From assembly GCF_001039355.2 (NCBI RefSeq), contig NW_019775380.1:245637-309636 (forward strand): 64,000 bases of DNA, given 5' to 3'. The stretch comes from Lingula anatina. Its lineage: Eukaryota; Brachiopoda; Lingulata; Lingulida; Lingulidae. A program made the translations under genes and the position numbers. Positions within the stretch are counted from its first letter, which is position 1. Each line of letters starts with the position of its first letter. Positions 16,601 to 31,600 of the stretch are shown here, in pieces. The notes below the pieces were generated by a model. It was not told the origin of the DNA and searched no databases. It saw nothing but the letters and a program-made list of their open reading frames with translations.

Positions 16601-19600
16601 TGCTTGGGGAGAAGGACAAGATGTAGGCCTAGTGTGGGCAAGGAGAAAAGAAAACACTGAACCAATTTTAAACACATAATTTATGACTGACAAGGCACAG
16701 TGACTTTGTGCTGTTTTTAAGATTACAATACATGTTATAGATATGTCTCAATATATATGAACTGACTACAGCCAATATAATTATGGCATGGTACATTTTG
16801 TCGAATGCTTATGACAAAATTTAATACATTCTTTGAATATTTTCCTTTTATACATGAAGTAATTATGGGTTAAACATTTCTAAATCACAATGTTAAGAAC
16901 ATTAACTTAGTTTTACTGCCAATCATGAAGGCTCACACTAAAAAAGTATATCCATGCACTGTTAAAAATCATTGTGCCTGTCAGTCATAAAAAGCAACAG
17001 TTAAAGCCATTTTAGAATATAACAACAAGACAACTTTTTGAATACATAATGGACTCTTTAAGCATCTTACTGCTAGCATGACGTTCAAAAAGCCATTATA
17101 CATGACCAAAAGTTGCACTTAATACCAATATCATGACACACTTTCTTTGAACTAATATGTAAAAGAGGTTAAAAAAAACTTTTTCAAAGTCTTCTATAAA
17201 TGATGTCTGCTAATTTAAAAAAAAGGCAAGACAACTGTTGTATGTCTTTACGTGCCATCTTATTAGTGTACATGTGTTTGTCTTGTAAGGTTATATATAC
17301 TCCAAAATGGATACAAAAACATTGACTAATAAAGAACAAAGCATGAATGCTATTTGATAAATAATATAAACAATATCTACATATAAAATAAAACGTATGA
17401 CAACATTGTGCTTTGTTGAAACAACTGTGAACTATGCCAAAACTTACAACACATTCAAGAAAAAAGGAGTTAATTATTTTAGAAGTAATTTACAAACTAT
17501 TTCCTAATATATATATGTATACTTCACAGACACAATGACCACGAAAAACCAAGCCCACATATGCATGCTTACCTTTATTCTTATTGGCAGTTGCTGCAAC
17601 AAGCTTTCCCATGGCAGCAAGAGGACAACCAGATACACTAAAATAAGAGAGGGAATTCAGATAATGTTTATACAATTAATATGATAATATCCAAACAAAT
17701 GGAATGAAAAGCAATATTTCCTTGTTATGTAATGCAGATAAGTGCCTTAGTGGGCTGCTTATGGCTTACATTCAGCAGAATTAATATACAACAATATTGG
17801 ATCAGTCCTTACACACTTTCTTTTTTAATTTTCTGCTGTACCTTTTTTTTTTATACTTTTATACCTCTTTTACTATATGATATATATAACACTGACAGCA
17901 AGAGTCCCACTCTTTAACAATTAGTATGCACTGAATACCAACCATATAAGCCCATAAAATGTGCAAAATTTTGTTGGAAGAGGGATGAACAAACAAACTG
18001 CATAATGTTTAAATACATTTTATGAAAATATTTTAAAATTTGTAAAAAAAAAAAAAAGTGCACAACTACATGATCTTCATACATGCAATATTTCACTGAC
18101 ATTGAAATATAAACAGAAACAAGTAAACTGCATGGTACTGCATAGTTTAAGGATTACAATGATTGAATGGCTCCCACCTTCTGTGTGAAGTTCTGTTGCT
18201 GTTTACATGACCACGTCCATTACAGCCAGGAGTAGGGCACCTGTAATTCATATAGACAGATGTAAAATAATTCACAAATATTCATTAAAACCAAAACACA
18301 TGTGAGCAATAAATTTTGAAAATGAAATTTATGACATATACCACAAGATAGTCAAATTTACAGGTTATGACAAACATTAAACTCACCTCAAAATACTATC
18401 ATGTGCAGCTAAAACTGAAAGAGAAAAGAATAAATTTTATGACATACCCAAAACACTACTTAAGGCAATTGTAAAAAAGTGATACAAGTGTTGAAAATTA
18501 GACAACATACATATATAACTTTAAGATACAACTACTCACTTTCTGGGGGAATCTTTTCCTTTCTTGGACATCCAGACAAGCTGAAACACATATTCAAAGA
18601 TTATTTCAAATATTATGATACCATGTGCATGTACACACATCACATGCATACCAGTATGCATTGTGAAATTTCAATCCAAAAATACTCCTTTCAAGGATAA
18701 GTATGATAAAAAAAAAAAAAACTTGACTCTTCATGTTATTCACTACTATATCCATAGCCTTACCTTCTGTGATGGGAATACAGGCCTGTGAAATGTCCAG
18801 TGCCATCACAACCTGGTGTGGGACACTTGCTATCTGGAAACACATTATCATACAACTTTCAACATTAAAAAGCATTTCCTTGGATCTAAAAATCAACAAA
18901 GAGTTTTCCTAAGAGATAAAACGGAAAAAATATTTTGTCTTTCACGGATGTCTTAATCTCACAATTATTTTCAAGGCGGCTTATTTGTGATTCCTTATTG
19001 GATACTAATTGGCATACAATTATTTGTTCGATCTGCCCACCTTGCCAATTAGACAGCAAATGTAAGTCAACACCACATTACAGCCTATCATTAAAGGGGA
19101 ATTCAATATCATAAGTTGACACTTAACAATGTAAACCTACCTTTCTTGTCCAAGTCAGAGGAGTTGGCATCCTCAGGGGGAGGAGGTAACATCTTCACTT
19201 TGTCGTCAATATTATAACTATGATTTGCATTCTCATCAGCCTCTTGATCTGACATGTCATCTTCATCCATCTTTTCTGTCCAGTCTGTCAACACAGTAAA
19301 TTCCGCATCCTCAGTAGAGACAATGCTGTCACTTAGCTTATTCTTTGGTTCTTCTTTATCTGTGTCTGTATCCAGCTGTTGTTTTTGTTGTTGTTGTTGC
19401 TGCTGCTGCTCATCTATGTGTTTCTCTGCCAGGGTCCTGTTGTTAAGATAATGTATGTTGGGTATGGGGGACCCAGTGGGGTGCACTGCTGGTACTATAT
19501 CAGGTGCTGTAACTGGGTGGCTGGCATCCTCATCTATTGGTTCCTCTTTCAGTGTTAAACTCACAGCACTCTGGTGCTGGACTTCAGCAACAAGTTTTGG

Positions 19601-22600
19601 TGGAGGCAGTTCAAGCTGATTGCCATTTTCCTCCGTGGCCATCACTTGACTGTCTTCAGGCTCTTGAGCTGAAGGAAATGGAGTGTCATCACTTCTCTCA
19701 GCAAGTGACTGGAGAGTTGCACACTCCTGTTCAATCTTCCACAGAATTTCTGCATCATCTGATGCTACACTAGCCTGAGTCAACAAATCTGGAGGATGAG
19801 AAATTTCATTTTTCCTCTTCTCCTCAGCATCCCTTGCTTTGACTGGAGGTGCTTCCATCTTCTTCTGGGCTTCCTCCTCAGCAATCAAAGTTGGCAAATC
19901 AATTTTTTCCACATCATCATCATCTGCTAATTCCTTCTTAATTTCCTGATATTTGGGTCCAATATTACCTTTTTGATTCTCTTTTTCAGTATTATCCTTT
20001 TTTGATTCACTTTTTTCTTCAGCTACAAAAACCTCACCAAAAGAAGCAAATAAATTTGGAGGCTCATCCCATTCTCCAGATAACTGTCTTAGAGCCCTCT
20101 CAGTTTCTCTGAACACTTTCTGTTCTTCATCCTCAGTATCCATTGAGTCTTCATTTTCATTAAAAGTATCAGCTGGAGAGTGTTTAGGAGATTCATCCAC
20201 CCTGGGCTTCTCTCCATTCAAAAGATGTGTCAAACCGTCTGTTGTGTCTCCGTTAACTTGTGAGTCCTCAGAATCGCTGAAGTCTAGTCTTTTCCCACTG
20301 AGGACCAAGTTGTCCTGTTTAAGTTGCTCACCTTTGCTCTTGGGGGATTTCTGCAGCTGGGGCATTCTTTTAGGAGTAACAGGCTTTTTCTTTGATGATC
20401 TGGTTTTCCTAGATTTGTCATCTTCCTTGCTACCCTCTTCAAGGTTTGATTGTTCTACATCCTCCTCTGGCTGACTGTCTTTATCAACACCCTTATCTTC
20501 TTCCCCTCTGGTTCTTTTGCAAGCAGTTTCAGATGATACAGGCGAGTCAAGCTTGCGTTTCTTTGCAGCCATTGGACATGCTGTGGAACTGCAATAACAA
20601 GTCATAAATAACAGTCCATCAATAAAAAATAGCCATCATGTGTACAGCCAAATAACCACATAAATACGTCAAATTAGACAGCCCCTAAATATTTTGTTTG
20701 TCACTAAATCCACACACAAACACAAGTAAAAAACAAACTGCAAAACAGATTTACATATATCACCAAACAAGCAAATAATGGAAATGACAAGCCAGCAGCA
20801 TTAGGCTGTTCAGTTTTAAGCCAGTAATGGTGTTAAAAGCATGCATCTAACCATGTCTTCTGTCTATATTTGTGTTTATCATTGCGGAAATGAGATTAAT
20901 TTCCAGTGTTATACCTCCTATGCCGTGCATATTTTCCTTTAATATGTCCCTTCCCATCACAGCCTGGAGTTGGACAGCTGAAGAGAACAAAGCCACCACC
21001 AAGATCAGAAAAGTGGTGCTGCAACCCAATCTTAGCAAATCTACAGGTGTCTAAGAGAAACTATTTGAGCAGCATAAAAATCAATTCTACTAGCTGTACG
21101 TATATGTTTTCTGTATCTGGTCATGTTCATTTTTCTAAAAAATCTTCATTATTTTTAATAGAGTTAGCTATAATATCACAATCAAGCCAATCATGTCAGA
21201 TGCACTATATTATTGTCCATTACCATAATTAGTAATATTCTTTCTGTGAGAACCAATCAATAAGTTTTAAAATTTCTTTATGCAACAGCCACTGAATAAG
21301 CCTAGAGTAACAAAGACCACTGCAAAGATAAAATATTATATATATATAATATATAATATATATATATTATATATTATATATTATATATATAATATATAAT
21401 ATATAGATTTAGTTCTGTCATAAATATGTCAATGTGCTCATGCAGAATTGTATCTACCTGGGTTGCTCTGAGGGTACAGCCTCCATCAGTAATCCTTTAG
21501 CTCTTGTTCTCTTCATATCAAGAGACTCCACCTAGAAGAGAAAAAAGTGCAGATTGCGTCAAACACTCAGAACTACACAAACAACACCCACGATGCTGTC
21601 AATCTGTATTTCCGTCATGCTACTGGAACACTGAAAGTAATTGCTTCTGATTGACAAAGCACCAAACAAATTCATTACATTACTGTGAATTAGACATTCA
21701 GCTTTACAACAAAATAAGTATCCAGGGTCAAGGGTAAACCGGTAACAAACACCAGTGTCAAATACAATTCTTTACAAATTAAAGGAATATATGATCAAGA
21801 TCATTCTAGTCTGTGACAGTTCTAATAGGTTTTTGCACCAAATGTCTATTTTTTCCAACTTTCAAATGATTCACATATGGTTTCAAGTGTGGCGATCTGG
21901 CAAGTGCTTGTTGTTTCTTGAATGAAGAGCTGTCAATTGCTGTGCAGTGCAAAACAAGCACCAAAGAACCACTGCTTAAGGGGAAAACACTTGAGGGAAG
22001 AAAGTAATGTTTCTGATTGAAAAAGAATTTACTTCATGAACCACGGACTGCTATTAATACATATTCTATAAAACCATGCATTATTTTCATTAAGCGTTGA
22101 GTTATGCATTTCTTTTTAAATAAAAGGTAACTTAAAGACCAAATTAGTGCTTTTTGTTGACACAACACCAAAATGTTAAAATAATGTGCATTAAAAAGAA
22201 AATTGCAGTATCTTTGCATTCTAATAAAATACCCTTGTCTTATAAATACCAAGACTAGGATCATTTAAGAAAGAAAAGACACAAACTTTTTAATGAAAAA
22301 TCAGGTGACAATATCAAAATTCTAAATATAATTATGTATTAAGTTTCCACAACAAAATCAAAAATTTTTTTTCACAAAAACTTGTCTGTATTTTAAAGAA
22401 TAAAATTGGGAGTTCTGCAAAATAGCATCCAAAGGGTTTGATTTCTAAAACAGTGGGATAAGGGCAAAACTTAAACACCTGCAACCTGCCACCACAAAAA
22501 CAACTGCTCATGCTCAACTATTAAATCATTTATAACTAACCATCTGTGACCTACAAAGTTCAGGAACATCACAATACCAATATGTGCATATGCAATTAAA

Positions 22601-25600
22601 AAACTAGCCAACAAAACAAACAGCTTCTCTTTTTCTTTCCACAAAGAAGTGATAATTTAACCTAATCAAATTTAAATTTGTGTAAATTTTGCTTCACTGA
22701 ATTTAAAGTGTGAAAGTAAGACTTTTTCAGTCCAACCACCGGTATGTAGACATTTGATACATATAAAAAGCAACAAAATCATTATTTCCACATTGGTCTT
22801 AACTTTCATTATCACCCTCAGAAACCAAGTGATTATCTTACCTTTGTAGAACTTGTACTGGTGGGCATCTCAGGTGTGTCTGTAGCAAGAAAACAGAACA
22901 AAGACATTAATCAGGCGAATGAATACCAGCAACACATGCACAAGGTGCTATTATCTCAAAGGCAAATCTTGCTTTATATCAAACAAGTTTTTCTTGGAAA
23001 CCTTTATTAATCTTGGGCATAACTTGTACAAAAAGAAAACACTATTAAATATCTATGAACAAAGGAAATACTCTGGGTAATGATAAAATACTGTATCAAG
23101 TTATGTGGCTTAATCAAAAGTGTAATATTAGCATGCACATATCATGTTTAAGTTATGGAAATCAGATTGTTCTATTTAATATAAAGTATGTTTGACCTAC
23201 ATGAGTCTGGTACTGGTAATAATAATGAAAGGTAATGTGTAAAAGTGACAAATATTACTTCATGCAAAACAGCTTTTGTTCCATCATGATTTTTGCACCT
23301 GTAGTCTATGTTTACACATATCCTTGCCAATCAATATTATTACAAGAAACATGGTCACTAAGATGAAATTTTCATTTAAAATATTCTGATATATCACCAT
23401 GTACAAAAACATGGTCTTGAACATGCAATACAAACCCCAAGAAGTGTATCTTGATCTTCATCATAATTTATCACAAACAACAGCCCAAGTGAGATTTGAT
23501 ATATTCCAAGTTATCATTTGTCTCCTTTTCTCTCCTCACTGTCAGCTCTACTTACAAATACACAGACTTCCGAAGTCATTTCCTTCTCTTCATGGGAGTT
23601 AACTTATCAGTTTTAGTCTATGAAAGAACTTTCCACATAAAAAATCCTCCTCAACAGGCAAGAAATATGGCCAGCATATTATTGAATCCAAACCTCTCTG
23701 AGTAATAATAAAATTACATTGGTGACTTCTGCTAAAATGTGTTTTTCTCCACTGCTATTATACTAATACTTTCTATGAAAACTCATTATGCCAAAGAAAG
23801 CTTTATATCATCAGTTTGTTCTGTCACTTGTAATTATCTCTCCCACCATACAGCGCAGCAGTGACTGCAAAACTTAGTGTTATTAGCCCTACTCTACCAT
23901 ACTATTGATTTTTACAAACTTTCTGCATGTACAATGGCATACAGGCAAACCATGATGACTCCATCCTCAAAAACCACCAGCAATGCAGGCTTTGTGCAGA
24001 CATATGTTTGCAGTTCAATGGTGCATCTTACACACCAGCATTAAGCTTTGATTCCGTGATTCAAGGTAGCCTCTTTGTCTAACTTTAACAACAGTAAAGC
24101 CTTACCTCACAGATACATTCCTGTTGTATTACAAATATAAATAATAAAGTCAAATTCAATGCCAGTTTTCACGGTTCCACGGGAGAGGATTCAATACTAA
24201 ACTAGAGGATCAGAGAGGCGATACCGCCTCCGAATATTGTACCACCAGCTGGAGCAAGCGCATTCGTATAGACCCCCACATACACAAAATAAGGGACACA
24301 GTCACCAGTCTTGTGCTTGACAAGCTGTAAACAAGCAATCAACAAGAATTTTCAATATATGCAAAAAATATATGAAACTAAAAATGGTACAATCAAATTT
24401 AAGTTCATCGTAAGGTAGGTGAAAGGTCATTTTCAAGGTCACAGTAAATTGCCAGTATATGACTTCCTATTCAAGTTCAATAGTAACTATGGACCTATCT
24501 CTGCCANACCGTCTAGGAGGAGAAGCGGTAACGGTGACTTGGCGGCGGAGCCGCAGGAGCCGCAGGAGCCGGCGGAACATACGGGTCGGGACTAAAACCA
24601 TGGGTACCGCCAGCGCCTACGCTGGTGGTACAAATACACATCCATAAACAACTTTACCTGTAAACCTGCTGTGCAGTACTTCCTTTACCTATACAAATCA
24701 ATCTCAAGAATTCAAGGTATTCAAAACTTTCTATTTAAGTCAGTCCCTTCATAACCAAACACTTGTACATCTCCTTTAAAAACTACTGGTATCCCAATAT
24801 ATGCTTAAATTCAGAGTACCACAGTTCACAGAGATTCATATGAAAATTATTATCACTAACAATGGTATCCAAGTAGTTTTATATCTTGTTAGCTGCCAGT
24901 GAAACCTCTATCACAGCTCCTGCATTTAAAATGATTTGGTTCTACTTCTTCTGCCTTTCTGCCAACTTCACAGCTGTCAATCTGACAATACATGGATAAC
25001 TTAATAAGCACTCTGAGCTTAGAGACAGGAGTAAAACTTTGACAGACCCTATTGATTTTGGGATGCTTGCATACAAATACTGGACAACTAGTCCATGTTA
25101 ACACTGATATAAAATTGTGAAAACAAAAATGCTGTTCACACAGACTGGTTTCAGATCAAAATTTTAGTTGTCTATACAAGTTTTGACATTAATCTAAATA
25201 CAGTAATCAATGTACTAGTATATGGCACCAAAAATATATCAACAAAAAAAAACCTTTGTGCTACCATCCAAACCAAAGTATGACTCTACTCAAGCTCTAA
25301 ACATACTTGCATGCCATATATGCATGCTGGCATATTAAGTCAAGGGAGCTTTTTACACATTAACAGTTCATGGAATATGAGACCTTTGTTAGGTACGACT
25401 GTAAGTGTTGGCAACAACTTCCAGGTCTGAGGAAGTTTTATAGGATTCTACATGATTTTGATGTGTTAATTGATGATATATCACCCTATGCTCCTATAGC
25501 AGCACATTAACAACTTTGTTGAGTGAGAGCTGATGGTTATTGCAATACACCAGAAACATGTGCAATGACAGTTTTATTCAAAGGTTTCTAAATATGTGCT

Positions 25601-28600
25601 AGTCCATTTTAACATTTCCAAATATGTACTATATTTTTACCATTCCTACCATTTGTATCGCCACTTAATGAAAAATCTGTAGCTATTTATAGACAATTAC
25701 TCACAAAAAAACTTAGTTTCGCTTTGATGGAATTGCCATTAGTACCACTATTAAAATATCTATACTAGACTTAAAACTACACAGTATACCTTTGAATCAA
25801 ATACATTTCCAGGAAAATAAAATAGTTTATGAGGAGGTACCAGCACTTCATTAAAAGCCACTTTGGTAACAAAGGTATCAGAACCCACATCTCTATCCTC
25901 CACACCAAGGATAACATACAGCACCGATACACACCTAACAAGTTTAGCCATTTCATAAAATGACATTATCAAATTTGGCGATCACTAGGTATAAGCCACT
26001 GCCAGTAAGATAAGACCTCAAACTATTCAAAACTTTTTTCAGCTCTTGTCTCCATGGGACTTGCCATTTTTCACTCTTCCTCCATTAATCATTTCCGACC
26101 TCTGATCAATACAAGCAAAGATTCACTGTGCACTGGGTTTATTCATGATATTTGTGCTCCCACTATGATAAGTTGTGCCAGCACCAAACATAACAAAAAC
26201 TTCACAATGCAAAAACAAAATATATATTTTGTTTCCACTAGTCAATAAGAGTCGCATCTTTTTTTTTTCATCCACACTGTTATCACATTGCTTGCATCCC
26301 AAAGTGTAAACTGTGCATACCAGGTACTAGTTCCTGTATGTTCATAGTCATTTTTTTCTTTACCTTGCCTTTTGGTAGTTTTACAGTTATGCAATCTTTC
26401 CTACCGAGTAAATGCTGTTAACATCATTCCTCAGTTAAAAGTTTTGGATGTGTGTTACAGTCTCCTCAGGAAGTCGACAGGGAAGTTTGCCTGCTCTTTC
26501 CTTTCATTCTAAATTGATGCCACAAAGTCTTCTCTTCCCACTTTGGGGATCAGTTTGTTCATTGAACACCTTCATTCTCCTGGGTATCATTTCAGCGTAT
26601 ATCTTTGCAATAATGGAGACCTCCTTGACAAGAGAATTTCATAGTTAGGTTTTAACCCTTCGGTGGCTTTACAAAAAGAGCTAATGTTTTGGTTTTATTG
26701 GGGGTGCTTATTTACAGGGGTACAATTCTCCATTTCTATTTTTCTCTTTTTAGCTTCCCTTTTTTCTGTCCCTTCTACCTTTCTCCTTCAAATTAGATCC
26801 ACTCTCATCTTTAACCAAATGTCTTTTTGTTATCTTTCTTTTTCACATCACTGTGCTTCTTTGAAATATGTTTAAGTCTTTCGCTACAATTTCTTAGTCT
26901 AACAGCAATTTTAGAGAGTATATGATAACAGCTCAACATTACTTACAATAATGTTGATGCAAAAACTTTGTTAGCTTCATTACCTAAGGCAAAAACTAAT
27001 AAAAGTAGCCAACCTTGTGATCAAGGTTTTATTCACTCTGATCTCAGACTATCAAAGAGTTACCTGAATGACTGTAAATTTCAGATAATGTTGTAGCTCA
27101 ACTCTATAACCAGAGACTTATTTTAAAGGCAACTATGAAGTAGTCTGATCAAAGAAGTTGCTTGGATTGATCATTATGGGATTGCAATTATCAAACTATT
27201 CTATCCTTTGATAGGTTTCTTCTGTATTGACAATTTTTAAATGGAATTATGACATTAAGAACAATTCTTACCAGACCAAATATATTTAATAAATTGTCTT
27301 AATCATAATTATTTCAAAATCATCCATTCAAATTTAAAATGGCAATTACAGATTTTATATTTTTTAATATCTTGAAAGACGGCACAGATGCTACTGCTCA
27401 TCTATCCTACTTGTGTTGTACCAAATTCCTAAGTTGTTCTTCTGAAATACTTAGTTTCCTTTCAAAATGGTGTCTTATCAAAATTTATTTTACAGTTTGT
27501 TAAGTACGTTTTCTAAGCTTTTGTACTCTTGAAAACTTAAAAAAATGGGTATCAAAATAAATTCAGAAGGACAAAATGATAGCAATTTAGCAACAATTTC
27601 CACATAAAACACATTCAATCAAATGCTATTGGTTAATGCTAGGAATAACTTATCCATAATGTCCTTAGTGCTATTACTGAAAATTACCACAATGTTAAAA
27701 AATATGTCAAAAATTAAAATGAGCTCTCAACTTTCCCATAACGATGCCAATAAAACTTAAAAATCATCATGAATTCTGATACTTTGTGGCATTTTCTTTC
27801 AGAAAAAGTGGGTTTTGTAAATAGGAATCTTTTCTGAAATTTGAAGGTTTGGGGAGCAAATCCTGGAGAATGACCCTTATCATCACACTTCACTAAATTT
27901 GCCCAAACAATAAAAACTTTATATATATAAATGCAGGTGGCAGTATTGTAAGAAATGCTGTCAAATTTGGGTTGCCATCATCAATGACAAGTTCCCTTCA
28001 ATATTTGTAGCACATTAAGGATGACCCAGATGATCATAATGCTATACCATTCAAATTACCAGCTATTAAACATTTCCGAATGCAACATTCAAAACAGAGC
28101 CATAAATAATCCACTATCTGCATAACAAAAATATTTAAGAAAACTTCTTTTTTCATATCTTTGGGCAGTGATTTAATGATATGTGGTTCTAGACAAATGT
28201 ATGAAACTCCTCAGAGATATCATCAAGTTATTTTTGGTTTCTACCCACCTTTCTTTCTTGGCATCTTTGCTTTCTCCAGTTTGGACAGTTCTACAGAAGG
28301 CTGCATCAAGTTGGCAGAAAGACCAGTAGTGCACCTTCTGGTTATTGCACGAGTTGGAGGATCAGAAACCTGCATAACACATAAAGAATGAAATCTTATA
28401 CATCAGCCAGGGTCAATATGATCAAGACACATTGATGTATATTTGGAATTTAATGTCCAGGAAGAGACTAATCATTATCTACTCATATTTTGATATCTGA
28501 ATGGAAGATATATATATATATAACACAATGAAAGTGACTTTCCTCTGAAATTAATTAAAACAGTAATTCCTCATTTATATATACTTTCTTTTTACACATT

Positions 28601-31600
28601 TAAAAGAATCAGGCAGATCTGAAAAATAGAAAAAGAGCTTGATACTTTTAATAAATTTTAATCTCACTTAAATATTGTCATATTGCTTTTGTTGTTTATC
28701 TTATCTTCTAATGCCAATACAACTATGAATAAAATGATACATTCTGTTAGACATTTACAAAATCTGTAATTTACAATAGTTCAATAAACACTTTTTATCT
28801 CTGAAAAAAGTACCTTGCCTCCCTTAATAACAACAACAAAAAATCCTATTCAAATGAAATCCCCATAGAACAACAGTAAGAGCATCACCTGCCAAGTAAT
28901 CATGAAAACCCATGCATAAACATGAGAGTCAGCTCAGCAGGTAATAGTCTTAAAGCATCGCATAATCACCTTGGACAACACAAGATCAAAAAACAAAAAA
29001 CAGCTATTCTCTGTTAACTGTCACATGCCAAAAGCCAAAAAAAAGTTTATGAAAACTCTGCTTATACTGGTCACTAAATTATGGAACAGACATATGGTGC
29101 ACTGACTTTGTGTCCTGGTCTCTTAGATTAAGTTGAGAATTGGATTAAGCTGGCAGATGTAACTTTATCGCTCTCATAATGCATGCTATCCATTATCTTG
29201 GCTAATCATGGCAAGCACAGGCTAAGGGAATATGGAACAATGTGAACAGGTATTGATCAGACTTGATCTCCCTATGCAGCTTCAAAGCAGCATAATCAAG
29301 AGGAAGGACTCCAGGAAAAGTTTGACATAATTTATACTTCAATCAGGAAAACTTATAAACCACATTTTTTTAACATCCCAGCATTAGATCAACTTAAAGA
29401 TGAACAATATTAACAAATTACTTTTCTAATTTGTTAATCGATGAATTCATAATAAACAACTTCATAATGACAACATGTACTAGAACATAATGCCTATCAT
29501 AACTTTTTCAAGACTGAGATATTCACAATCTGCAAAACTAGCAACACAGTAAAACATATTCCAAACATCACTGTAAATATTGTTACATTATGTCCACCTT
29601 ATGAATAGAAAAGAGTTAAGTTACCTACTTTTTACCCCAGTCTCTTCAATATGGCTCCACTCAACTCTGCAGATGGCAAAGTTAAAGTTCTCCACAACAC
29701 TCACCAAGTTGCAGAAAAATCAATACTCTGTGAACAAAGTTTCTCATTTGCTCTCTGAGACTGCCGCAGCATATACAGTGAACTCATTATGCCGCACACA
29801 CAGAAACCCAATAAGCACTGTTCTGAAGGGATGACATTTGTGGCTGATCAGAGACTTGTTATTAAGACAGTTATAGAATTAATGAATTTGGTTGGAGGGG
29901 AATCTGACCAAAATAAGAAAAAAAACAAGAGCAAATATTCAATTTTATTCTTAGGGGTCATTAATATACTGTATCAATAAAGTTGGTCAAATTAGTGGAA
30001 AATACTTCATACTTGTTCCACAGTGTAACATTCTCCATCAATACCATAGAGTTTAGAGCAGAGTGTCTGTGCACTGACATCATTCTGAAGACAGATATAC
30101 TTTGCTATAAATGGGAATTAATTTTAAAGTATCCTCTAGAACACAAAATTAACTCCAACCAACCCAACTTCAAAAATGACATGTTCTGCAGAATGAATTG
30201 TCTAAATTGTCAATTTACTGAATATCACATCTTACCTGCAGCACACAACTGATGTTTGGGATAAAGTAATTTGTGGGTGAAAAAGACAAGTCTAAATTCC
30301 ATAAATCATTTAAGCCACACCAAATAAATTATTCAATTATACCACTTTTTTCAATTACCCTAAAACCAAAGTTCATATAAATACAGAACAAGTTCTGTAA
30401 ACACAACACATACAGTGCCCATGCCATTTCTTGAGATATTCATCTTTTGCATGCAATACTGTCTGAGCAATGATCTGTTAGCATGGCAACCAGGAAAATG
30501 ATTATCTGAACAAGCTTATAGAAGGTCTTCCCCGGAAAACAATATCATTTGCATTAGAGATATAAAAGCCAGGATGAAAGGTAAAACTTTCTTTTCACTT
30601 ATCAACCATACACCTGAATATGATCTACACTAAGAAATATTAATACTTGAGTGTTTTTTTTCTTGAAAGCAAAATAAACGACAGGAAATACTGTTCACTA
30701 CCCAACCTCACATTTAATTATCTGGAAAATAAACATCCCCTTTTCAATTCCTAGTCTAAAGATTTGTTCTTCCTACATTTGTCAATAACTACACCTTAGA
30801 ATAGACCAGTAATAAGTAACAAAATAACACAGCCTTTATAAGGATAAATGTTGGATTTTGCACATCATTCTGCACTTCAAAGAAAACCACCCCATTTTTC
30901 AGGGAACATGTCCTTTATTCAGTGTACATATCAAAATAATCAGCCAATTTGATTCAACTTGTACTAAAATAAAGATTTCTACACATTTTATCTTCAAATT
31001 GCTGAAAATTTACAGGTAAATTAACATGTTCTCGATGTAAACATCTTCTTTAACAATACAATCTTTCAGTTTGTTAAACAGCATTTCAACCACAAGAAAA
31101 CATCCTGGAAAGTCTTTGCTAAGACAGAAATATAGTTTGGTCGCATAATGTGCAATAACTTTGGACAGAATAATCCAATTATGCTGACATTTCATCTTGA
31201 CATGCATTTTATCTTCATCCACAAATTTCAAGTAAAACAATGTCCTCTTGTAGGGGTCCATGTTCCTCCCTACCCAGGTTCTTATAATATTTCACTTGTC
31301 AATGGAGATAATGCAAACAGAAGTAAATCATTTAAAAGGATTCCCTGGCACCACATTGTAGCACTTATAGTTTTGATTAAATATGTATTAAAATGGTGTT
31401 GATAGCTGTTCAGATGAGGGAGATATCAAAAACACTACATCATCAGCTTGAATTAGTATATTCACCCCATTGTATTTTATCATAATACAGCAATGCTTAT
31501 TTCTGTTTTATCTGAAACTGGTAAGGAAATAAATCCTAACATATTGATCTACCTTCAGTAATCATAAGCTTTCTTGAACTTTTTTGCAAAATGTAGATGG

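Noticed and set aside
19254-20474. Plus-strand open frames opposite the large MYT1 acidic exon
   Set aside because: Shadows of the 1448-bp minus-strand coding exon.
24459-24647. Arg-rich plus-strand open frame and Pro/Ala-rich minus-strand frame in the GC-rich block
   Set aside because: Short, includes an undetermined base, and its composition follows from repeated GC-rich motifs; no family is recognised.
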